64,000 nt of DNA from Litorivicinus lipolyticus (GCF_009650135.1 NZ_CP045871.1:62001-126000), one strand, 5' to 3'. Shown: positions 31,710 to 41,013, counted from the first letter of the stretch. Notes: generated from the letters alone by a model not told the origin. Numbers and translations: made by a program.

Positions 31710-32606
31710 CTAAACGGCCACAGGTGCCGGTATAGCGGGCGCTGGGTCATAATTCAGCAACTCAAAGTGCTCAAGGCCAATCGCTTCCCACGCCAGATCA
31801 CCACCGCTATACACCAAGCTTGGCCAGGGAGTCGGCGTGCGCGCAATTTGAATCGCGGCCTGCTCAACATGGTTCTGATAAAGGTGAACATCTGCGCCAC
31901 ACCAGACCAATTCGCCCACGTCCAAACCGGCCTTGGCGGCCATCAGATGTAAAAACACCGACGCACCGACACAGTTAAACGGCACGCCCAACAGCACATC
32001 CGCGCTGCGCTGGGTCAGCATCAGCGACAACCGGCCCTCGCCCGACACCCAAAACTGGTAGGTCTTGTGACACGGCGGCAATGTCATCTGATCCAATTCG
32101 CCGACGTTCCAACCCTCGACAATAATGCGTCGCGAATTCGGATCATGTTTAAGCAAATCCAGCGCCGTTTCGACCTGATCAATTTCGCGCCCGTCACTGG
32201 CCAGCCAGCGTCGCCACTGCTTGCCGTAGACCGGGCCCAAATCACCCCAGGCTTGGGCAAAATCATCATCTGTCAAAATCCGCTCTTCGAATTCGCGCAT
32301 CTCAATGCTGTCGCCGGTTTCGCGGCAATAACGCTGATACGGCCAGTCCGACCAGATGGTCACGCGCGGGCTGCCTTCCAATAGGCTGCGAATGTTGGTG
32401 TCGCCACGCAAGAACCACAGCATTTCCTTGGCGGCGTGTTTCCAGGCCACTTTTTTAGTCGTGAATACCGGCGTGCCGCGTGATAAATCAAAGCGCAGGA
32501 CCTGCCCAAACAAGGACCGCGTGCCGACGCCGGTGCGATCACCGCGCGGGTCACCCTCGTTCAGCAACCGCGCCATCAAATCTAAATACTGTTGTTCAGG
32601 ATGCAT
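31710..32606 (-). CDS. thyA: Thymidylate synthase
   Basis: ThyA methylates dUMP to dTMP using methylenetetrahydrofolate. In this 298-residue protein the catalytic Cys179 is in TLPPCHKTYQFWV, preceded by DPNSRRIIVEGWN (the phosphate-binding arginines) and followed by LTQRSADVLLGVPFN, and it ends with the usual PAPVAV. Residues 106-146 include a family-variable insert. It begins three bases after the lgt stop and leads into a response regulator and folA, joining the enzyme that makes dihydrofolate with the reductase that recycles it. Length is longer than E. coli ThyA (264), comparable with other long forms. Confidence 0.96.
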   Translation of the reverse strand: MHPEQQYLDLMARLLNEGDPRGDRTGVGTRSLFGQVLRFDLSRGTPVFTTKKVAWKHAAKEMLWFLRGDTNIRSLLEGSPRVTIWSDWPYQRYCRETGDSIEMREFEERILTDDDFAQAWGDLGPVYGKQWRRWLASDGREIDQVETALDLLKHDPNSRRIIVEGWNVGELDQMTLPPCHKTYQFWVSGEGRLSLMLTQRSADVLLGVPFNCVGASVFLHLMAAKAGLDVGELVWCGADVHLYQNHVEQAAIQIARTPTPWPSLVYSGGDLAWEAIGLEHFELLNYDPAPAIPAPVAV

Positions 32607-32609
32607 GCC

Positions 32610-33416
32610 CTAACCCTTTTCCAATTTATTCAATGGCCCCGCCCAGCGTGCGCCGAAGCGCCACAGCACCACGCCGGCCAACGACATCGGCAACGATAGC
32701 AGCTGGCCCATAGTGACCCACTCCAGCGCCACCGGCCCAAGGTGGGCATCCGGTTCGCGCGCAAACTCGGCGGCAAAACGAAATACCGCATAGCCAATCA
32801 AGAATGCACCCGCAACCCGCCCGGCCGGGCGCGGCGTGCGTGCAAACCACATCAGCAGCACAAACAGCGCGACGCCTTCGCCCGCGGCCTGGTAAAGCTG
32901 GGACGGGTGACGCACCAGCGCATCGACATGGGGAAACACCATGCCCCACGGGACATCCGTCGGACGACCCCATAGCTCGCCGCCAATAAAGTTACCGAGC
33001 CGGCCAAACGCCAGCCCGACCGGTATCGCCGGGGCGACCAAATCGCCGACCCGAATTAACGACGCACCCTCGCGTTTAGCGAACCAGGCCAGTGCCACGA
33101 TCACGCCGATCAAACCGCCATGGAACGACATCCCGCCGTCCCAAATCTGAAACACCTTGAGCGGATTCGCCAGCCACGCCGACAGGTCATAAAACACCAT
33201 GTAACCCAGCCGGCCGCCGCCAATCACACCCATCGCCACCCAATTAATCAGGTCGCTGATACGCCCCGGCGCCAGCGGCAAATCAGTCCGCGCCGCCCGG
33301 CGCATCACCAGCACACCACACAGCGCAAACGCCGCCAAATAAGTCAGCCCGTACCAGTGAATCGCAACCGGCCCAAGTTGCAGCGCAACCGGATCAATTT
33401 GTGGGTAATTCAACAT
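32610..33416 (-). CDS. lgt: Prolipoprotein diacylglyceryl transferase
   Basis: Lgt attaches diacylglycerol from phosphatidylglycerol to the lipobox cysteine of prolipoproteins, the first step of lipoprotein maturation, in the inner membrane. The 268-residue protein has about seven hydrophobic segments and the signature set HWYGLTYL (20-27), GGRLGYMVFYD, GGMSFHGGLIGV, and GRLGNFIGGELWGRPTDVPWG with the essential His/Arg positions. Its start shares one base with the TauE-type gene's stop (TGATG), and thyA follows after three bases. Confidence 0.96.
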   Translation of the reverse strand: MLNYPQIDPVALQLGPVAIHWYGLTYLAAFALCGVLVMRRAARTDLPLAPGRISDLINWVAMGVIGGGRLGYMVFYDLSAWLANPLKVFQIWDGGMSFHGGLIGVIVALAWFAKREGASLIRVGDLVAPAIPVGLAFGRLGNFIGGELWGRPTDVPWGMVFPHVDALVRHPSQLYQAAGEGVALFVLLMWFARTPRPAGRVAGAFLIGYAVFRFAAEFAREPDAHLGPVALEWVTMGQLLSLPMSLAGVVLWRFGARWAGPLNKLEKG

Positions 33417-34204
33417 CAGCCTGTCACCATCAATACCGCACCTACGACCAACAAAAATCCAGCAAAAATACGCTTAATCATGCGCGACGACAGGGCCGAC
33501 GCGACGTTCGCGCCTAACTGCGCAAACGGGATACTGAGCAACACAATCGACGCAAATGCCGGCAAATAGATGTATCCCCACGACCACTCGGGCAATCCGG
33601 GGGTGCCCCAACCGGCGACTAAATAGGTCCCAGCCCCCATCAGCGCAATCGGCAAACCGCCGGCGGCGCTGGTACCGACCGCGCGCTTGGCATCAACATT
33701 GTGGTGAATCAGGTAGGGCACACTCATGGCGCCGCCACCGATCCCAAACAACGACGAAATCCAGCCGATCGCCGAACCGGCACCGACCACATAGGGCGCG
33801 CGCGGCAAGGCCCGCGTCGCCACCGGCGCCGCCGCCAACAATAGCCGCGCCGCCATCGCCCAGGTAAAGCCGGCAAAGGCCAATTTCAGCCAAGGCCCCG
33901 GGGTCAAATCCGCGGTCACGCCGCCGACCACGGCGCCCAGTGCCAGCCCCAGGCCGAACTGTTTGAACACCGCCCAATCGACGTTGCCCTTTTTGTGGTG
34001 GGCGCGGATCGAACTCAGCGCCGTCACCACGATCGTGGCCAACGAGGTGCCGATCGCCAAGTGCACCGAAACCGCAGGATCGACCGCCTTGTAGGCAAAT
34101 AGCGGCAACAGCGCCGGCACGATAATCAAGCCCCCGCCGATCCCGAACAAACCGGCACTGAAGCCTGCAAAGGTGCCGATTAACGCGTATAAAACGAAGA
34201 TCAT
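33416..34204 (-). CDS. Sulfite exporter TauE/SafE (TSUP) family permease
   Basis: A 262-residue inner-membrane protein with about eight hydrophobic segments in the two TSUP repeats. The N-terminal repeat has GTFAGFSAGLFGIGGGLIIVPAL and the C-terminal one GWISSLFGIGGGAMSVPYL, the duplicated GIGGG-x3-VP motif of this family. Members export sulfite, sulfoacetate or other small anions; the substrate here is unknown. It is translationally linked to lgt by a one-base stop-start overlap (TGATG) and lies divergent from the NRDE gene 35 bases away. The same TauE-lgt-thyA order occurs in Pseudomonas, so the position is ancestral rather than informative about function. Confidence 0.92.
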   Translation of the reverse strand: MIFVLYALIGTFAGFSAGLFGIGGGLIIVPALLPLFAYKAVDPAVSVHLAIGTSLATIVVTALSSIRAHHKKGNVDWAVFKQFGLGLALGAVVGGVTADLTPGPWLKLAFAGFTWAMAARLLLAAAPVATRALPRAPYVVGAGSAIGWISSLFGIGGGAMSVPYLIHHNVDAKRAVGTSAAGGLPIALMGAGTYLVAGWGTPGLPEWSWGYIYLPAFASIVLLSIPFAQLGANVASALSSRMIKRIFAGFLLVVGAVLMVTG

Positions 34205-34238
34205 TTGGAGTCACTAACGTGGAAAGGCCTAGCTTAAC

Positions 34239-34943
34239 ATGTGTCTGATCGCCGTTGCCTGGCAACACCACCCAGGACGGGCGCTGGAATTGGTCGCCAA
34301 CCGCGATGAATTCACGGCGCGGGCCACCGCCGCCGCCCATCACTGGGACAACGGGCTATTCGGTGGGCGTGACCTTGCCGCCGGCGGCACTTGGCTGGCG
34401 ATTGCGCCAGGCGGGCGCATGGCCTGCCTGACCAACGTGCGCGACCCTAACGCCGCGCCGGGGGCGCACTCGCGCGGTGAACTAGTCACCAACTTTTTAA
34501 CGTCGTCTGAATCCGCGCCGGACTACTTGGGCGGACTCGACACCCACCGCTACAGCCCCTTTAACCTGTTGCTACTGGACACGGACAGCCTGTGGTTTTT
34601 CAACAGCCAAGCCGCCGACCCGCGCAAACTTGGCCCCGGTGTGTATGGGTTAAGTAACGCCACGCTCGATTCGCCCTGGCCGAAAACCCAAGCGGTGACG
34701 GCGGCCATGCGCCAAAGCCCAGCGCACGCACATCGCGCCATGCTCGACACCCGCACCTATCCCGACGCACAGCTGCCCAACACCGGGATCAACCCGGCCT
34801 GGGAAACGCGCCTGTCCAGCGCGCGCATTGTTGGCGATGACTACGCCACCTTGTCGACCACCCAAGTCCGCAGCGAAGGCGCACAGTTACGCCTCACGGA
34901 AACCACCCACGCCACCGCGAACGCGGTCTCAGCTGCCCTCTAG
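34239..34943 (+). CDS. NRDE family protein
   Basis: A 234-residue protein beginning MCLIAVAWQHHPGRALELVANRDEF, with the defining NRDE motif at residues 21-24, followed by the family's GRDLAAGGTWLAIAPGGRMACLTNVRDP block and HSRGELVTNFL. The cysteine right after the start may act as an N-terminal nucleophile after Met removal, as in Ntn hydrolases; NRDE proteins are related to eukaryotic TANGO2. Biochemical function is not established. It is convergent with ptsP (15-base overlap of the 3' ends). Confidence 0.88.
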   Translation: MCLIAVAWQHHPGRALELVANRDEFTARATAAAHHWDNGLFGGRDLAAGGTWLAIAPGGRMACLTNVRDPNAAPGAHSRGELVTNFLTSSESAPDYLGGLDTHRYSPFNLLLLDTDSLWFFNSQAADPRKLGPGVYGLSNATLDSPWPKTQAVTAAMRQSPAHAHRAMLDTRTYPDAQLPNTGINPAWETRLSSARIVGDDYATLSTTQVRSEGAQLRLTETTHATANAVSAAL

Positions 34944-37214
34944 CCGGCGCAGGCCCTTGGGCGCGATCAGCTGGTCCAGCTCCAAACCGACGAACTGCTC
35001 GTTCAAATAACGCCGAATGTCCTCGGGGTTTTCCATCACCAACACCTCGTCCAGCCACAGATGGGCTCGGGCAAAGGTCAGCGCGGTAATGATGCGTTTG
35101 ACCCGCTTAATTTGGGTCACACTCATGGACAGGCTGTCATAGCCCATCGCCAACAACAGCGGTGCCGCCAGCGGATCGCCGGCCATTTCGCCGCAAATCG
35201 ACACATGTACACCGCAGGCCTTAGCACCGGCGGCAATCGCCGTCAGCGCACGTATCACCGCCGGGTGAAACCCGTCGTAAAGGTCCGCAACCTGGGCATT
35301 GTCGCGATCGACCGCCAACAGGTATTGAGTCAAATCGTTTGAACCGACGCTGACAAAATCCACCCGCCGGGCGATTTCAGGTATCTGGTACACGGTCGCC
35401 GGGACCTCGATCATGACCCCAATTTTGGGCAGATCGACGTCGAGCTTTTCGTGGACTAATTCCTCCCACGCCCGGTGAATCATGGCGATGGCCTCGTCCA
35501 GTTCGCTGACTTTAGACACCATCGGCAACATGATCTGTAAGTTACCCAGGCCCTCGCTGGCGGCAATCATCGCCCGCACTTGGGCCATAAACAGCTCCGG
35601 GTGATCCAGCGACACCCGAATCCCGCGCCAACCCAAAAACGGGTTGGCTTCATGGATCGGAAAGTAAGGCAGGGCCTTGTCGCCGCCAATGTCCAGCGTG
35701 CGCATGGTCACCGGCTTGGGCGCAAAGGCCTCCAGTTCCGCCCGGTAAACCGCGCGCTGGGCCGCCTCGGTCGGAAAGCTGGACTCCAACATGAAGGGGA
35801 TTTCGGTGCGCGACAGCCCGCAGCCTTCGCTGGCCAATGCCAAAGCCGCCAACGAGTCGCCCCCCGCGCCCATGTTGACCAGCAGCGGCAGGTGGTGCTG
35901 ATCCAAGGTTACCGCCGGCGTCCCCGCCAACTTGCCGAGCTGGCGCTCGATCTGTGATTCCTCGCGTTTGACCAACTGGTACGCGACCCGGGTAAAGCGC
36001 CCGGGATTGACCACCGCCAAGTTTCGATAGCCGTCCACGACCACGTCCAGCCCGTGCAAAATGGCACTGGGCAGGTCGCCGGCGCCAACCACGCAGGGCA
36101 CGCCCATGGAGCGGGCGATAATCGCCACGTGCGAGCTGGCACTGCCGCGCACCGCCAACAGCCCGGCCAACTTGCTGCGCGGCACATCGCCCAGCACCGC
36201 CGGGGTCAGTTCATCCGCCACCAAAACCACCTGATCCGGCCACTCGACCTCGGCGGAACTGGCCTGGAGGGCGGCAATGAGGCGGCGGCCTAAATCGCGC
36301 ACGTCGCTGCCGCGCTCGCGCAAGTAGGCGTCGTCCATGGCGTCAAATCGCTGGCTTAGGGCGTCCGCGATCCGCGCGGTCGCCCCAATCGCCCCCTGGC
36401 CGCCGCGGATACGGCCTAAAATCGCCCCGGCCAACGCGTCGTCATCGAGCATGCGGATATAAGCGTCGAACAACGTCCGCTCTTCGACCCCAACGCGATC
36501 CGCCAAGCGGTCGCTGGTTTGGTCAAGGCTGGCCTTTAACTCGTCGACCGCGGCCACAAATCGGCCTTCCTCGTCCGCTGGGTGGTCCGCTTGGGTATTA
36601 GGAATGGCCGACAACTGCGAGGACTGCATCACATAGGCGGTGCCTACGCCGATACCGGGCGAGGCGCCGATACCGTGGAAACGCCGGTCCTCGGACAGGG
36701 TTTGCCACGACCAGGCGCCTTGCTCGCCAATGGCCTGGGCATGGGCCACGACCGACGCCATTTGCGCCGACAGCGTCATCAACATCGACACTTCCGCGTC
36801 GTCAAACGCCCGCGGCGTCGACTGCTGGACCACAATCACGCCCAACACCTTGCGTTGATGCACGATCGGCACGCCCAAAAACGAGAAGTAACGGTCCTCG
36901 CCGGTTTCATTCAGGTATTGGTAGCTCGGATGCCCGGGCGCATTGTCGGTGTTAACTGGTTCGGCGCGCTCGGCGACCAAGCCGACCAAGCCCTGGCCGT
37001 ATTCAAGATAGGATTTGCCAACGCTTTGGCGATTTAGACCGTCCGACGCCATCAACAGGAAGCGCTGGAACTGGGGGTCGTTCAAATACACCGAGCACAC
37101 GCCCACGTTCATGGCGTTTTTGACCTTGACCACCAACAATTCCATGGCCGTGTTCAGGTCACGCGCGTTGGCAACGCCCTGAACGATCCCCCGAAGGGTT
37201 TCAATCAATGACAT
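34929..37214 (-). CDS. ptsP: Nitrogen-PTS phosphoenolpyruvate-protein phosphotransferase (EI-Ntr)
   Basis: PtsP is the first component of the regulatory nitrogen phosphotransferase system, passing phosphate from PEP to NPr and EIIA-Ntr. The 761-residue protein has an N-terminal GAF domain (about 15-160), the enzyme I body starting HGIGASPGIGVG (180-191), the phosphorylated His362 in GSASSHVAIIARSMGVP, and the PEP-binding barrel (TEIPFM, GWRGIRVSLD, FVSVGSNDLTQYLLAVDRDN, CGEMAGDP). I chose ATG 37214 as GAF-type PtsP proteins begin MLxxLRxIVQ; the start overlaps the rppH stop by 14 bases. The rppH-ptsP pairing is widespread in gammaproteobacteria. Confidence 0.95.
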   Translation of the reverse strand: MSLIETLRGIVQGVANARDLNTAMELLVVKVKNAMNVGVCSVYLNDPQFQRFLLMASDGLNRQSVGKSYLEYGQGLVGLVAERAEPVNTDNAPGHPSYQYLNETGEDRYFSFLGVPIVHQRKVLGVIVVQQSTPRAFDDAEVSMLMTLSAQMASVVAHAQAIGEQGAWSWQTLSEDRRFHGIGASPGIGVGTAYVMQSSQLSAIPNTQADHPADEEGRFVAAVDELKASLDQTSDRLADRVGVEERTLFDAYIRMLDDDALAGAILGRIRGGQGAIGATARIADALSQRFDAMDDAYLRERGSDVRDLGRRLIAALQASSAEVEWPDQVVLVADELTPAVLGDVPRSKLAGLLAVRGSASSHVAIIARSMGVPCVVGAGDLPSAILHGLDVVVDGYRNLAVVNPGRFTRVAYQLVKREESQIERQLGKLAGTPAVTLDQHHLPLLVNMGAGGDSLAALALASEGCGLSRTEIPFMLESSFPTEAAQRAVYRAELEAFAPKPVTMRTLDIGGDKALPYFPIHEANPFLGWRGIRVSLDHPELFMAQVRAMIAASEGLGNLQIMLPMVSKVSELDEAIAMIHRAWEELVHEKLDVDLPKIGVMIEVPATVYQIPEIARRVDFVSVGSNDLTQYLLAVDRDNAQVADLYDGFHPAVIRALTAIAAGAKACGVHVSICGEMAGDPLAAPLLLAMGYDSLSMSVTQIKRVKRIITALTFARAHLWLDEVLVMENPEDIRRYLNEQFVGLELDQLIAPKGLRRLEGS

Positions 37215-37689
37215 GGCCCAGCGCCGCGTCGCGGATAGGGAGCATTTCGGACAACACACGGCGATAAACGTCGCGCTTAAAGGGCACTACCTGGCCGACG
37301 GGGTACCACCAACTGACCCATTCAAAGGACGCGAATTCGGCCTTGGTGCCGGTGTCAAAGTGGATCGCGTCATCGTCGGCGATCACTTCAAGCAAAAACC
37401 ATTTCTGTTTTTGGCCGACACAGCCAGGGGGTTTACGCCGAAACCGGCGTGGCAGGTGGTAACGGACCCAGTCTTGGGTGCGGCCCAGCACGCGCACGTG
37501 CTCAGGGCTGAGGCCGGTTTCTTCGCGCAGTTCGCGAAACATGGCCTGTTCGGCAGACTCGCCATCGTCAACGCCGCCTTGGGGGAATTGCCAGCCGGCA
37601 TTTCGCGGTCGCTGGCCCCAAAACACTTGGCCGCGCGCGTTCATGAGCACCATGCCCACGTTTAGACGAAATCCGTCGCCGTCTAACAC
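37201..37689 (-). CDS. rppH: RNA pyrophosphohydrolase
   Basis: RppH removes pyrophosphate from the 5' triphosphate ends of mRNAs, triggering decay. The 162-residue Nudix hydrolase shows LDGDGFRLNVGMVLMN at the start, the Nudix box GGVDDGESAEQAMFRELREETGL (about 34-56, read here as GGxD-x7-xREL-x-EETG), and KWFLLEV and WVSWWYPVGQVVPFKR, typical of RppH. GTG 37689 is preceded by AAGGAG (37697-37702 on this strand) with seven bases between, which settles the start over an upstream frame. Its last 14 bases contain the ptsP start. Confidence 0.93.
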   Translation of the reverse strand: MLDGDGFRLNVGMVLMNARGQVFWGQRPRNAGWQFPQGGVDDGESAEQAMFRELREETGLSPEHVRVLGRTQDWVRYHLPRRFRRKPPGCVGQKQKWFLLEVIADDDAIHFDTGTKAEFASFEWVSWWYPVGQVVPFKRDVYRRVLSEMLPIRDAALGHVID

Positions 37690-37752
37690 ATTGAATCTCC
37701 TTGGCTTAGCCGCCATTCTTTCACCCCCGACCGGAACTTGGCAATCGAAACC

Positions 37753-38406
37753 ATGAAGCTCGCAATATTTGACCTAGACCACACCTTGTTGCACGACGAC
37801 AGCGACCGCGGCTGGAACGACTTTTTGGTCACCCTGGGCGTTGTCGACCCCGAGGAGCACAAGGCCAACAATGCTCGCTGGTACCATGAATACGCCAACG
37901 GCACGCTCAACATCCGCGACTACAACCGTTGGGCATTTCGGCTGCACCGTGAATTTGGCACCGCCCAGGTGACCCAGTGGCGCGACCAATATGTCAGCGA
38001 AGTGACACCGACCATGGTCGCCAAACAGACCCCGGCGGTACTGGACGGGCACCGCAAAAACGGCGACGAGATCTTGGTCATTACCGCGACCAGTTTGTTT
38101 ATCGCCGGCCCCATTGTTAAAAGTCTGGGGATCGAACACTGTTTAGGTTTGGACAACGAAGTCATCGACGGCGAGTACACCGGCGAAGTGATCGGCATTC
38201 CGACCTTCCAAGGCGGCAAGGTCGACGCGTTAAATGCTTGGCTGAACGACCGACCGGCCTACGAATCGACAACGTTTTACAGCGATTCGCACAACGATTT
38301 GCCATTATTGCAGCAAGTCGACCACCCGGTCGTGGTCGACGGTGACGAGCGCCTATTGGCCCATGCCAAACAACACGGCTGGCCCAGCACCAGCTTTCGG
38401 GACTGA
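37753..38406 (+). CDS. HAD-IB family phosphatase
   Basis: A 217-residue haloacid-dehalogenase phosphatase. Motif I is FDLDHTLL (residues 5-12), motif II Thr/Ser lies in VITATSLF, motif III Lys in QGGKVDAL and motif IV in YSDSHNDLPLL. The small alpha-helical cap between motifs I and II identifies subfamily IB, which contains SerB and the phosphatases often annotated as histidinol- or phosphoserine-phosphatase-like. Substrate cannot be deduced. ATG 37753 is chosen, as MKLAIFDLD is the normal start. It is divergent from rppH, as in many gammaproteobacteria, and is followed nine bases later by argD. Confidence 0.9.
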   Translation: MKLAIFDLDHTLLHDDSDRGWNDFLVTLGVVDPEEHKANNARWYHEYANGTLNIRDYNRWAFRLHREFGTAQVTQWRDQYVSEVTPTMVAKQTPAVLDGHRKNGDEILVITATSLFIAGPIVKSLGIEHCLGLDNEVIDGEYTGEVIGIPTFQGGKVDALNAWLNDRPAYESTTFYSDSHNDLPLLQQVDHPVVVDGDERLLAHAKQHGWPSTSFRD

Positions 38407-38415
38407 AAAAACAGG

Positions 38416-39627
38416 ATGAACAGCATGACCACACGCGCCCAATTCGACCAGCACATGGTGCCCAATTACGCCCCATTCCAGCAGGTCCCGGAGCGTGGCG
38501 AAGGGCCCTACGTTTACACCGAAGATGGCCAACAGCTGATCGACATGGCAGGCGGCATTGCCGTCAGTGCGCTGGGTCATTGCTACCCGCCGCTGGTCGA
38601 GGCATTGACCACTCAGGCGCATAAGCTGTGGCACGTCAGCAACCTGATGGCGAATAAACCGGCCACGGACTTGGCCGCGATGCTGTGCGAATCGACCTTT
38701 GCGGAGCGCGTGTTTTTCTGTAATTCCGGAGCCGAAGCCAACGAAGCTGCGCTAAAACTGGCGCGCCGGTATGCCTATGAAACCCGCGGCGCGGCCAAAA
38801 ATCGCATCGTCGCCTTCGATAACGCCTTTCACGGGCGCACACTGTTTACCGTGTCGGTCGGCGGCCAGCCCAAATATCAAGAAGGCTTTGGGCCGTGCCC
38901 TACCGGCATCAGCCACACCCCATATAACGATGTCGCCGCACTACGCGCTAGCATGGACGACGACGTCTGCGCGATTATCCTGGAGCCTTTTCAGGGCGAG
39001 GGCGGCATGACACCGGCAACGCCGGAATTCCTGGCCGCGGCGCGCGCGCTGGCTGATCAATACGGTGCTTTGTTAATTTTTGACGAGGTCCAAAGTGGCG
39101 TCGGTCGAGCCGGTCAGCTGTATGCCTATCAAGCCGTGGGTGTGACCCCGGACATCTTGTCATCGGCCAAGGCCTTGGGCTGCGGCTTCCCGATCGGCGC
39201 CATGCTGACCACGGCCGAAATTGCCCGGGTGCTGACGCCCGGCACCCACGGCACCACCAGCGGTGGTAACCCGCTGGCCTGTGCGGTCGCGCTGGCCGCG
39301 GTCGACACCATTCGCCAGCCACAATTCTTGCAAAACGTGCGCGACAACACCGCCTGGATGCACGCCGAATTGGTCGCCATGGGCGAGCGCACCGGCGCAT
39401 TTCGTGACGTGCGTAACCTCGGGTTGTGGTTCGGTTGTGAACTGAATCCCGTCCTTGAAAACCGTGCCGGCGATATCATGAACCACGGTCTGCAACACGG
39501 CGTCATGCTGTTGGTCGCCGGCGCCAACGTGGTTCGACTGGCGCCTGCCCTGAACACCGACCGCGACGTTCTGGCCCTGGGCCTCAGCAAAATGGAGGCA
39601 GCCATCACTGATACCCTCGGAGGGTGA
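38416..39627 (+). CDS. argD: Acetylornithine aminotransferase
   Basis: ArgD is the class III PLP aminotransferase converting N-acetylglutamate semialdehyde to N-acetylornithine, and may also act in lysine synthesis. The 403-residue protein shows GIAVSALGHCYPPLVEAL, FFCNSGAEANEAALKLARRYA, AFHGRTLFTVSVGGQ, EPFQGEGGM, LLIFDEVQSGVGRAGQLYAYQ and the Schiff-base Lys in SSAKALGCGFPIGAML. ATG 38416 and ATG 38425 are both possible starts. It complements argE and argA elsewhere in the window. The next gene begins immediately after its stop. Confidence 0.95.
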   Translation: MNSMTTRAQFDQHMVPNYAPFQQVPERGEGPYVYTEDGQQLIDMAGGIAVSALGHCYPPLVEALTTQAHKLWHVSNLMANKPATDLAAMLCESTFAERVFFCNSGAEANEAALKLARRYAYETRGAAKNRIVAFDNAFHGRTLFTVSVGGQPKYQEGFGPCPTGISHTPYNDVAALRASMDDDVCAIILEPFQGEGGMTPATPEFLAAARALADQYGALLIFDEVQSGVGRAGQLYAYQAVGVTPDILSSAKALGCGFPIGAMLTTAEIARVLTPGTHGTTSGGNPLACAVALAAVDTIRQPQFLQNVRDNTAWMHAELVAMGERTGAFRDVRNLGLWFGCELNPVLENRAGDIMNHGLQHGVMLLVAGANVVRLAPALNTDRDVLALGLSKMEAAITDTLGG

Positions 39628-39957
39628 ATGTCCGCGCAGTCATTACTGCCCCACCAGCGCCGATTCACGGGCCTGGGTATCATCTGCATGAGCATGCTGG
39701 ACGCGCACTTTACCTTGCGCGTTTTGGCCCTGGGGGCGCGCGAAGCTAACCCCTTAATGGCCTATCTGATTGAAATGGGTGACCTATGGTTCGTGAGTGG
39801 TAAACTGACACTCACCGCCGGTGGCGTTGCCTTGCTGATGTTCGCATCCGTTCGGCCCAACCGCGGTCCGTCGCCGCTGGTTATTTTGCGGCTGTGTTTT
39901 TTTAGCTACGCCGGCTTGATGGCGTGGCACTTGATACTTCTTGGTCGGTTAAGTTGA
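39628..39957 (+). CDS. Small DUF5658-like membrane protein
   Basis: A 109-residue protein with three hydrophobic stretches (about 14-30, 56-72 and 85-103). The pattern MSMLDAHFTLRVLALGAREANPLMAYLI resembles DUF5658, a small membrane family with conserved D-x2-x-T and E-NP motifs and no assigned role. It begins directly after the argD stop without a gap, and its own stop overlaps a TTG start of the next gene (TTGA), so the three genes look translationally chained. The family call is tentative. Confidence 0.65.
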   Translation: MSAQSLLPHQRRFTGLGIICMSMLDAHFTLRVLALGAREANPLMAYLIEMGDLWFVSGKLTLTAGGVALLMFASVRPNRGPSPLVILRLCFFSYAGLMAWHLILLGRLS

Positions 39958-40412
39958 AAGCAATTTGGTTTTTCGGGCTGTTCGCCCTCAGCATCAACGC
40001 ATTCGCACGCGCGCCGGCATTGACCGACGACGTCGCCGGTATTCGCCTAGGTGACACCCGAGCCGCTGAAGCCAGCGTGCCCAAGCGCGCCAAACCTTGG
40101 CTGCGGGTGTATTACGACGACCAGGACCGGGTCCAAGCCGTGCGCTATACCCAACCCGGCCTTAGCAACGAGGTCAGCAACCAGCGCGCACTGGTTAACC
40201 GGGTGTGCACCAAATATGGCACCAATACGTTTTGTGACAACGCCCGGCGGACCATTGCCGACAGCGCCAAAAAGTTTGTCGGCTTCACCGCGCTGTACAC
40301 CGTCGAGGGCGGTTTTTTGACCGCTCGCGTCGGCCGCGAGGACACCTTTTCATTGTTCCCGCGCCTGATGGTCGACATTGAACTGCGCCGCGACGGCTTC
40401 GAATTTCCCTAA
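39954..40412 (+). CDS. Hypothetical exported protein (TTG start)
   Basis: I do not recognise this 152-residue protein. From TTG 39954 it begins MKAIWFFGLFALSINAFARAP, a clean Sec signal peptide with cleavage likely after AFA. The mature part has GIRLGDTRAAEASVP, where a small-protein SmpA/BamE-like 'lG-x-t' turn may be present, two cysteines (VCTKYGTNTFC) likely forming a disulfide in the periplasm, and a C-terminal strand VDIELRR. A GTG ten codons upstream (39924) would prepend hydrophilic residues to the signal peptide. The TTG overlaps the DUF5658-like gene's stop (TTGA), suggesting coupled expression of two envelope proteins with argD. Confidence 0.65.
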   Translation: MKAIWFFGLFALSINAFARAPALTDDVAGIRLGDTRAAEASVPKRAKPWLRVYYDDQDRVQAVRYTQPGLSNEVSNQRALVNRVCTKYGTNTFCDNARRTIADSAKKFVGFTALYTVEGGFLTARVGREDTFSLFPRLMVDIELRRDGFEFP

Positions 40413-40416
40413 GCCG

Positions 40417-41013
40417 TCAGACGTGTGACATGAAGCTCTGGATCCCGTTCAGGAACATCTGAACGGAGATCGACACCAAGATCATGCCCATCAGTCGCTC
40501 GATCGCTTTCAAGCCACGTGTGCCCAGCACCCGATACAACACCTGCGAGCTCATCAAAATCACCGCCACGGCCAGCCACGCCGACCCCAGCGCAATCATC
40601 CAGTCAATGTTGCGATCCGGGTCCGTTTCGGTCACCAACACCAGTGTCGCCAACACCGACGGCCCCGCAATCATCGGCACCGCCAAGGGCACCACCAGCG
40701 GCTCGCCATCGTCATCTTCGGATGTGCCCATGACCCCACCGCGGGACGGGAAAATCATCCGCACCGCAATAATCAGCAACACCAGCGCGCCACCAATCGA
40801 CACCGCTTCGCGCGATAAACTCAGGGTTTTCAAAAGTGCAGGCCCGATAAACAAGAACACCACCATGATCGCCAGCGCAATCACCAGCTCACGCGCCAGC
40901 ACCCAGCGCCGGCGCTCCGGCGCCACTTGTTTCAAGATCGACAGAAACACCGGAATATTGCCCAGCGGATCCATAATCAAAAATAGCGTAATCGCGACGC
41001 TCCAGGTTTCCAT
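40417..41013 (-). CDS. marC: MarC family integral membrane protein
   Basis: A 198-residue inner-membrane protein with six hydrophobic segments. The first reads SVAITLFLIMDPLGNIPVFLSIL, the MarC hallmark (NIPVFL after DP-x-GN); GGALVLLIIAVRMIFP and VVPLAVPMIAGPSVLATLVLV follow, with the second family signature PLAxPxIAGP. MarC proteins (also called UPF0056) were once linked to multiple antibiotic resistance, but this was not substantiated and their function is unknown. It is convergent with the exported protein gene, four bases away, and divergent from cyaA. Confidence 0.9.
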   Translation of the reverse strand: METWSVAITLFLIMDPLGNIPVFLSILKQVAPERRRWVLARELVIALAIMVVFLFIGPALLKTLSLSREAVSIGGALVLLIIAVRMIFPSRGGVMGTSEDDDGEPLVVPLAVPMIAGPSVLATLVLVTETDPDRNIDWMIALGSAWLAVAVILMSSQVLYRVLGTRGLKAIERLMGMILVSISVQMFLNGIQSFMSHV

